Shown piece by piece: positions 59,411-64,000 of a stretch of 64,000 nt of DNA. This DNA is from Streptomyces sp. TSRI0281 (lineage in GTDB: Bacteria; Actinomycetota; Actinomycetes; Streptomycetales; Streptomycetaceae): NCBI RefSeq assembly GCF_001905125.1, contig NZ_LWLE01000013.1, forward strand, positions 86,916 through 150,915, written 5' to 3'. The notes under the pieces were generated by a model, which was not told where the DNA came from, searched no databases, and saw only the letters and a list, made by a program, of their open reading frames with translations. The position numbers were made by a program, and so were the translations under genes. The number at the start of each line of letters is the position of its first letter. The first letter of the stretch is position 1.

Positions 59411-61542
59411 CCACCAACGTAAAGAAGCCTGAGGAGCCCGGCTCCATGTCCACCGCCGATCCGGGCCTCGCGCCCCACAGTGACCTGCCGACGGGACGCG
59501 GGCCCGAAGGGCGGGTCGGCGGGGGCCTGTTCGACCCCAAGCAACTGGTCACCTCGTTCCCCGACGCGGTCCGCAAGCTGGATCCCCGGGTGATGGTCAA
59601 GTCCCCGGTGATGTTCGTCGTACTGATCGGCTCGGTGCTCACCACCGTGCTCGCGGTGCTGGATCCGACGGACTGGTTCGGCTGGGCCATCGCGGGCTGG
59701 CTGTGGCTGACGACGATCTTCGCCAACCTGGCGGAGGCGGTGGCGGAGGGGCGCGGCAAGGCGCAGGCCGACACGCTGCGCAGGGCGAAGACCGACACGG
59801 TCGCCCGACGGCTCATTGGGAAGAACGAGGAGCGGGTCGCCGGCACCGATCTGCGCATCGGGGACCTGGTGGTCTGCGAGGCGGGCGACATCATCCCCGG
59901 CGACGGGGACGTCGTCGAAGGTGTCGCGAGTGTGGACGAGTCCGCGATCACGGGTGAGTCGGCACCGGTCATCCGGGAGTCCGGCGGTGACCGCTCGGCG
60001 GTGACCGGGGGTACCAAGGTGCTCTCCGACCGGATCGTCATCAAGATCACCACCAAGCCCGGCGAGACGTTCATCGACCGGATGATCGCCCTGGTCGAGG
60101 GTGCGGCCCGGCAGAAGACGCCCAACGAGATCGCGCTGAACATCCTGCTCGCCTCGCTGACCATCGTCTTCCTGCTGGCCGTGGTGACCCTGCAGCCGTT
60201 CGCGATCTACGCGGGCGAGAAGCAGTCGATGATCGTGCTGGCCGCTCTGCTGGTCTGTCTGATCCCGACCACCATCGGTGCGCTGCTCTCCGCGATCGGC
60301 ATCGCGGGCATGGACCGGCTGGTCCAGCGCAATGTGCTGGCCATGTCCGGGCGCGCGGTCGAGGCGGCGGGTGATGTGTCGACGCTGCTGCTCGACAAGA
60401 CCGGCACGATCACGCTGGGCAACCGGCAGGCCGCCGAGTTCGTCCCGGTCAAGGGCGTGACGGAGGCCGAGCTGGCGGACGCCGCCCAGCTGTCGTCGCT
60501 GGCCGACGAGACACCCGAGGGCCGCTCGATCGTGGTCCTGGCCAAGGAGAAGTACGGGCTGCGCGAGCGGCACCAGGGCGAGCTGACACAGGCCGAGTGG
60601 GTCGTGTTCACCGCCCAGACCCGGATGTCCGGGGTGGACGTCGACGGGCGCAAGGTACGCAAGGGCGCGACCGGTTCGGTCGTCGCCTGGGTCAAGGAGC
60701 GTGGCGGCAGTGTCTCGCAGGACGCGCAGACGCTCACCGACCGGATCTCCCAGGCCGGCGGCACGCCGCTGCTGGTGGCTCTGGAGGACGCGGACGGCGC
60801 GCGGGTCCTGGGTGTCATCCACCTCAAGGACGTCGTCAAGGAAGGCATGAAGGAGCGGTTCGACGAGCTGCGCCGCATGGGCATCAGGACGGTCATGATC
60901 ACGGGTGACAACCCGCTGACCGCGAAGGCCATCGCCGAGGAGGCGGGAGTCGACGACTTCCTCGCGGAGGCGACGCCCGAGGACAAGATGGCTCTGATCA
61001 AGCGGGAGCAGGCGGGGGGCAAGCTGGTCGCGATGACGGGTGACGGGACGAATGATGCTCCGGCTCTGGCTCAGGCGGATGTGGGTGTGGCGATGAACAC
61101 CGGTACCTCGGCCGCGAAGGAGGCCGGGAACATGGTGGACCTGGACTCCAATCCGACCAAGCTGATCGAGATCGTCGAGATCGGCAAGCAGCTCCTGATC
61201 ACCCGCGGCGCGCTCACCACGTTCTCCATCGCCAACGATGTCGCGAAGTACTTCGCGATCATCCCGGCCATGTTCGCCGTGGTCTACCCGGGCCTGGACA
61301 AGCTCAACATCATGGACCTCTCCTCCCCGAGATCCGCGATCCTGTCCGCCGTCATCTTCAACGCGCTGATCATCATCGCGCTGGTCCCGCTCGCCCTGAA
61401 GGGCGTCAGCTACCGGCCCTCCAGCGCCGACAGCATGCTGCGGCGCAACCTCGGCATCTACGGACTGGGCGGCCTCGTCGCCCCGTTCATCGGCATCAAG
61501 ATCATCGACCTGATCCTCTCCCTCATCCCCGGAATCGGCTGA
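59407..61542 (+). CDS. kdpB: Potassium-transporting P-type ATPase subunit B
   Basis: This 711-residue P-type ATPase powers K+ uptake. The phosphorylated Asp330 lies in DKTGT, the actuator loop is TGES, the hinge segment is GDGTNDAPAL, and seven membrane helices are visible. ATG 59407 overlaps kdpA. A longer reading of this frame from 58381 crosses kdpA and is not coding. Around 61020-61090 the third-codon-position usage shifts from C toward G/T compared with the rest of the gene. Confidence 0.97.
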   Translation: MTTNVKKPEEPGSMSTADPGLAPHSDLPTGRGPEGRVGGGLFDPKQLVTSFPDAVRKLDPRVMVKSPVMFVVLIGSVLTTVLAVLDPTDWFGWAIAGWLWLTTIFANLAEAVAEGRGKAQADTLRRAKTDTVARRLIGKNEERVAGTDLRIGDLVVCEAGDIIPGDGDVVEGVASVDESAITGESAPVIRESGGDRSAVTGGTKVLSDRIVIKITTKPGETFIDRMIALVEGAARQKTPNEIALNILLASLTIVFLLAVVTLQPFAIYAGEKQSMIVLAALLVCLIPTTIGALLSAIGIAGMDRLVQRNVLAMSGRAVEAAGDVSTLLLDKTGTITLGNRQAAEFVPVKGVTEAELADAAQLSSLADETPEGRSIVVLAKEKYGLRERHQGELTQAEWVVFTAQTRMSGVDVDGRKVRKGATGSVVAWVKERGGSVSQDAQTLTDRISQAGGTPLLVALEDADGARVLGVIHLKDVVKEGMKERFDELRRMGIRTVMITGDNPLTAKAIAEEAGVDDFLAEATPEDKMALIKREQAGGKLVAMTGDGTNDAPALAQADVGVAMNTGTSAAKEAGNMVDLDSNPTKLIEIVEIGKQLLITRGALTTFSIANDVAKYFAIIPAMFAVVYPGLDKLNIMDLSSPRSAILSAVIFNALIIIALVPLALKGVSYRPSSADSMLRRNLGIYGLGGLVAPFIGIKIIDLILSLIPGIG

Positions 61543-61548
61543 CCTGCC

Positions 61549-62217
61549 ATGAACAACTCCCTAGGAAGCACGGCCCGGCTGCTCGGCGCCGGACTGCGTG
61601 CCCTGCTCGTCCTCACCCTGGTCTGCGGCGTCATCTACCCGCTCGCCGTCACCGGTGTCGCCCAGGCACTCTTCCCCGGCAAGGCCAACGGCTCCGAAGT
61701 CACCGCGAACGGGAAGGTCGTCGGCTCCTCCCTCATCGGGCAGCGCTACGACCTGCCGCTGAAGGACGGGCAGGAAACCGCCGAGCCGGACCTCAAGTGG
61801 TTCCAGCCCCGTCCCTCCAACGGTCTGGGCAGCAACAGCGTCAACACCCAGTACAAGCTGATCCTCTCCGGCGCGACCAACCGCTCCGGCGACAACGAGG
61901 AACTCATCGACTGGGTCACCGCCGCCAAGGCCGCCGTGGTCAAGGACAACTCCGTCCCCGGCCACCGGGTCGACCCGGCCGATGTACCGGCCGACGCCGT
62001 CACCTCCTCCGGCTCCGGTCTCGACCCCGACATCTCCCCGGCCTACGCCGAACTCCAGATCCGCCGCGTCGCGGAGAAGAACCACCTCGACGTGAACGAG
62101 GTGGAGAAACTGGTCGAGGACCACACCGACGGCCGCATCCTCGGCTTCATGGGCGAACCCCGCGTCAACGTCCTCCAGCTCAACATCGCGCTGAAGGACC
62201 TGGCGAAGGGCGCCTGA
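61549..62217 (+). CDS. kdpC: Potassium-transporting ATPase subunit C
   Basis: This 222-residue subunit has one N-terminal transmembrane helix (about residues 12-35) and an exported/soluble domain. Conserved segments are GQRYDLPLKDGQE-like, FQPRPSN, DPDISPAYAELQIRRVA and NVLQLNIAL. It lies six bp after kdpB. KdpC helps ATP binding by the pump. A hairpin downstream (62425-62457) probably ends the kdpFABC transcript. Confidence 0.96.
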   Translation: MNNSLGSTARLLGAGLRALLVLTLVCGVIYPLAVTGVAQALFPGKANGSEVTANGKVVGSSLIGQRYDLPLKDGQETAEPDLKWFQPRPSNGLGSNSVNTQYKLILSGATNRSGDNEELIDWVTAAKAAVVKDNSVPGHRVDPADVPADAVTSSGSGLDPDISPAYAELQIRRVAEKNHLDVNEVEKLVEDHTDGRILGFMGEPRVNVLQLNIALKDLAKGA

Positions 62218-62424
62218 ACCGCCCGGACGGCCCGCCTCGCCGCCGTGCCCGCCCGCTGTACGGACTTCCCGTGGCTCACGGAGCAGTTCGACGCAGGGGC
62301 GGGCACGGCGGGCGCCGTGCTGTCGATGGACACCGCAGGCGAGGACGCGGGCCGCGTCACCGCACGGCGGACGGGACGTCGCACGCGCGGACGCGGGGCC
62401 GCGTCACCGCGCGTGAGGGCGTGG

Positions 62425-62457
62425 GGAGGGGGTGATCGCCCGCGGCCGACCCCCTCC
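62425..62457 (+). terminator. Candidate terminator after kdpC
   Basis: GGAGGGGGT (62425-62433) pairs with ACCCCCTCC (62449-62457). The 352-bp gap from kdpC to the ABC gene holds no gene apart from this and the promoter below. Confidence 0.5.
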
Positions 62458-62503
62458 GGCCGCTCGGCCGGCCCCCGAACTCGGGCGGCCCGAGAACTGA
62501 CCA

Positions 62504-62533
62504 TTGCCCGGCCGTGTGCCTCATGCACATACT
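62504..62533 (+). promoter_or_regulatory. Promoter-like boxes with an inverted repeat ahead of the ABC gene
   Basis: TTGCCC (62504-62509) and CATACT (62528-62533) are 18 bp apart. TGTGC-N5-GCACA (62515-62529) lies between and partly over the -10 box, where a repressor would act. Confidence 0.4.
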
Positions 62534-62569
62534 GGCGACCGCGAGAGACGCGTACGTACGGGGAGTGAC

Positions 62570-63304
62570 ATGACCGAGAGCACCAGCGGACAGAGCAGCA
62601 CGGCCGTAGCCGAGGACCCGGCACGCGGGCCCATGGTGCGCGTCGAGGACCTGCACCGTTCGTACGGCACGGGCGCCGCCGCCGTGCACGCCCTGCGCGG
62701 CGTCTCCTTCGAGATCCCGCGCGGCGAACTGGTCGCGCTCAAGGGACGCTCCGGCTCCGGCAAGACGACCCTGCTCAACCTGGTCGGCGGCCTGGACGCG
62801 CCGGACGGCGGCCGGATCACCGTCGACGGCACCGACATGTCCGCACTGGGCGAGAACGGGCTGCTCGAACTGCGCCGCGACCGGATCGGCTTCATCTTCC
62901 AGTCGTTCGGCCTGATTCCCATCCTGACCGCCGCCGAGAACGTCGGCGTACCGATGCGGCTGCGCAAGGCCGACCCGGTCGAGCGCGAGGAGCGGGTGGC
63001 GCTGCTGCTCTCCCTGGTCGGCCTCGGCGACCACACCCAGCAGCGCCCCGGCGAACTCTCCGGTGGCCAGCAGCAGCGCGTCGCCATCGCCAGGGCGCTC
63101 GCCAACCGCCCCGCCCTCCTGATCGCCGACGAGCCCACCGGGCAGCTCGACGCGGAGACCGGGCTCGCGGTCATGGAGCTGCTGCGCGCGGTCGTCCGCA
63201 GCGAGAACGTCACCGCCCTGGTCGCCACCCACGACCCCCAGCTGCTGGGCTTCGCCGACCGGGTCCTGGAGCTGAGCGACGGGCACATCGTCGAGCACGC
63301 GTAA
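62570..63304 (+). CDS. ABC transporter ATP-binding protein (MacB/LolD type)
   Basis: This 244-residue ATPase has Walker A GRSGSGKTT, Q-loop FIFQSFGL, signature LSGGQQQRVAIARAL, Walker B LLIADEPTG and an H-loop VATHDP, so it should be fully active. The MacB/LolD subfamily normally works with a FtsX-type permease, but no permease gene is adjacent, and it sits between kdpC and kdpD. The start ATG 62570 follows GGGAG. The C-terminal coding end (IVEHA and the stop codon) is the first unit of a repeat array continuing downstream. Confidence 0.9.
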   Translation: MTESTSGQSSTAVAEDPARGPMVRVEDLHRSYGTGAAAVHALRGVSFEIPRGELVALKGRSGSGKTTLLNLVGGLDAPDGGRITVDGTDMSALGENGLLELRRDRIGFIFQSFGLIPILTAAENVGVPMRLRKADPVEREERVALLLSLVGLGDHTQQRPGELSGGQQQRVAIARALANRPALLIADEPTGQLDAETGLAVMELLRAVVRSENVTALVATHDPQLLGFADRVLELSDGHIVEHA

Positions 63305-63405
63305 CGACCGGCCGCGTCGAGCACGCGTAACGACCGGATCGTCGAGCGCGTGTGACGACCGTCGAATATGCGTGACGACCGGATCGTCGAGCACGTGTGA
63401 CGGCC
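63287..63405 (+). repeat. Degenerate tandem repeats overlapping the end of the ABC gene
   Basis: Five units of 20-26 bp built on GTCGAGCACGCGTAACGACC follow each other (starts near 63287, 63312, 63338, 63361 and 63381), with another partial unit near 63449. The first unit includes the stop codon of the ABC gene; later ones repeat the stop codon. The remaining 385-bp gap before kdpD has no gene that I can support. Confidence 0.65.
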
Positions 63406-63689
63406 TGCCCGGCAGGACAGCCCCGGGGACGACCCCCGGGGCAGAACTGTCGGGCACGCGTAACGGGCCTGCCGGCCGGCCGGCAGGGCGTCCGCCTGCG
63501 GGCTTTCCGGCAGGTCGCAGCGCCGTCGGGCGGCGACCGGGAAGGCATCAGGGTTCCGTCAATACGGCTGCCGCCCCCACCCTCAGCCCGCGATGTCCGA
63601 AATCTTCGGAGTAGCGTCGACATCGGCCGCCGCTCCGGGCGCCACCGGCTGATGAGAGACAACGCCGGATTCGAGAAGACAATGGGGCC

Positions 63690-64000
63690 ATGGCGCGCGG
63701 CAAGCTTCGAATCTATCTGGGTGCGGCACCCGGTGTCGGTAAGACGTACGCGATGTTGTCGGAGGCGCATCGTCGGGTGGAGCGGGGTACGGACTGTGTG
63801 GTGGCGTTCGTGGAGCATCATGGGCGGCCGCGTACGGAGGTGATGCTGCACGGTCTGGAGCAGGTGCGGCGCAGTGAGATCGAGTACCGTTCGGCGGTTT
63901 TCACCGAGATGGATGTCGATGCGGTGCTGGAGCGGGCTCCGGCGGTGGCGTTGGTGGATGAGCTGGCGCATACGAATGTGCCGGGTTCGCGTCATGCGAA
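63690..64000 (+). CDS. kdpD: Sensor histidine kinase KdpD (5' end only)
   Basis: The 103 visible codons are the N-terminus of KdpD, which senses potassium and turgor and phosphorylates KdpE. The usher-type domain begins LRIYLGAAPGVGKTYAML with a Walker A motif and continues to LVDELAHTNVPGS. The ATG at 63690 is chosen by conservation of this start. The third codon position prefers G/T more than neighbouring genes. The gene runs off the window; the histidine kinase part and KdpE would lie beyond. Confidence 0.93.
   Translation, partial: MARGKLRIYLGAAPGVGKTYAMLSEAHRRVERGTDCVVAFVEHHGRPRTEVMLHGLEQVRRSEIEYRSAVFTEMDVDAVLERAPAVALVDELAHTNVPGSRHA

Noticed and set aside
63287..63405. Possible CRISPR array
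   Set aside because: The repeats are contiguous and degenerate with no unique spacers, and no cas genes are present.

Overview
The window is chromosomal DNA of a Streptomyces species or very close relative. The GC content is very high, with strong C/G at third codon positions. It carries the principal sigma factor gene hrdB, the sporulation regulator whiH, the division gene sepH, the cutRS two-component system and several actinobacteria-only families (DUF4192, DUF4193, DUF3710, DUF5998, DUF3093). The gene order recQ - whiH - hrdB - parE - parC - ptsH - sepH - hemH - cutRS - dut resembles the conserved Streptomyces core as I remember it. No phage, insertion sequence, CRISPR array, rRNA or tRNA was seen.

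Layout. 1-11 kb: RecQ-type helicase (cut by the window edge), a DUF4192 protein, a Nudix/winged-helix protein behind a leaderless promoter, a degenerate ABC ATPase-membrane fusion, WhiH, HrdB, a secreted trypsin-like protease and a small zinc-ribbon protein. 11-24 kb: ParE, a NarL-type two-component operon, a DUF485 gene followed by a broken acetate-type symporter, a CitA/DpiB-type two-component system on the other strand, and two divergent citrate-synthase genes, one fused to a DNA-binding helix-turn-helix. A CobW-type GTPase with a His-rich repeat tail follows. 24-33 kb: ParC, a paired M16 peptidase operon (catalytic plus non-catalytic subunit), a cyclic-di-AMP (ydaO-type) riboswitch ahead of a secreted M23 peptidase, a GntR regulator and HPr. 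33-44 kb: a large GNAT/acyl-CoA-synthetase-like protein, a DUF5998-phosphodiesterase pair, thymidine kinase, a single-polypeptide Ser/Thr kinase-MFS transporter fusion, a glyoxalase-fold protein, a sulfurtransferase and SepH. 44-57 kb: a membrane protein with a Pro/Gly-rich tail, a lactone oxidase-MFS pair, coproporphyrin ferrochelatase, inositol monophosphatase, CutRS, then DUF4193, an unknown helical protein, DUF3093, a thioesterase, dUTPase and DUF3710. 57-64 kb: a kdp high-affinity potassium locus (a 27-codon ORF, kdpF, kdpA, kdpB, kdpC, an orphan ABC ATPase and the start of kdpD).

How the genes work together. parE and parC, about 11 kb apart, encode the two subunits of topoisomerase IV. 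whiH and sepH belong to sporulation-specific development. The kdp genes form one translationally coupled operon, with the sensor KdpD downstream. The two M16 proteins probably form one heterodimeric peptidase. The CitA-type two-component system probably once served the neighbouring organic-acid transporter, which is now a pseudogene.

The features I would look at first are the kinase-MFS fusion (38602-41142) with an inverted repeat over its promoter, the HTH-citrate synthase with two 11-bp repeats spaced exactly 40 bp apart in the divergent promoter, the 11-bp-phased triple repeat ahead of kdp, and the repeat array that overlaps the stop codon of the orphan ATPase. All calls come from reading the sequence; no database search was possible.
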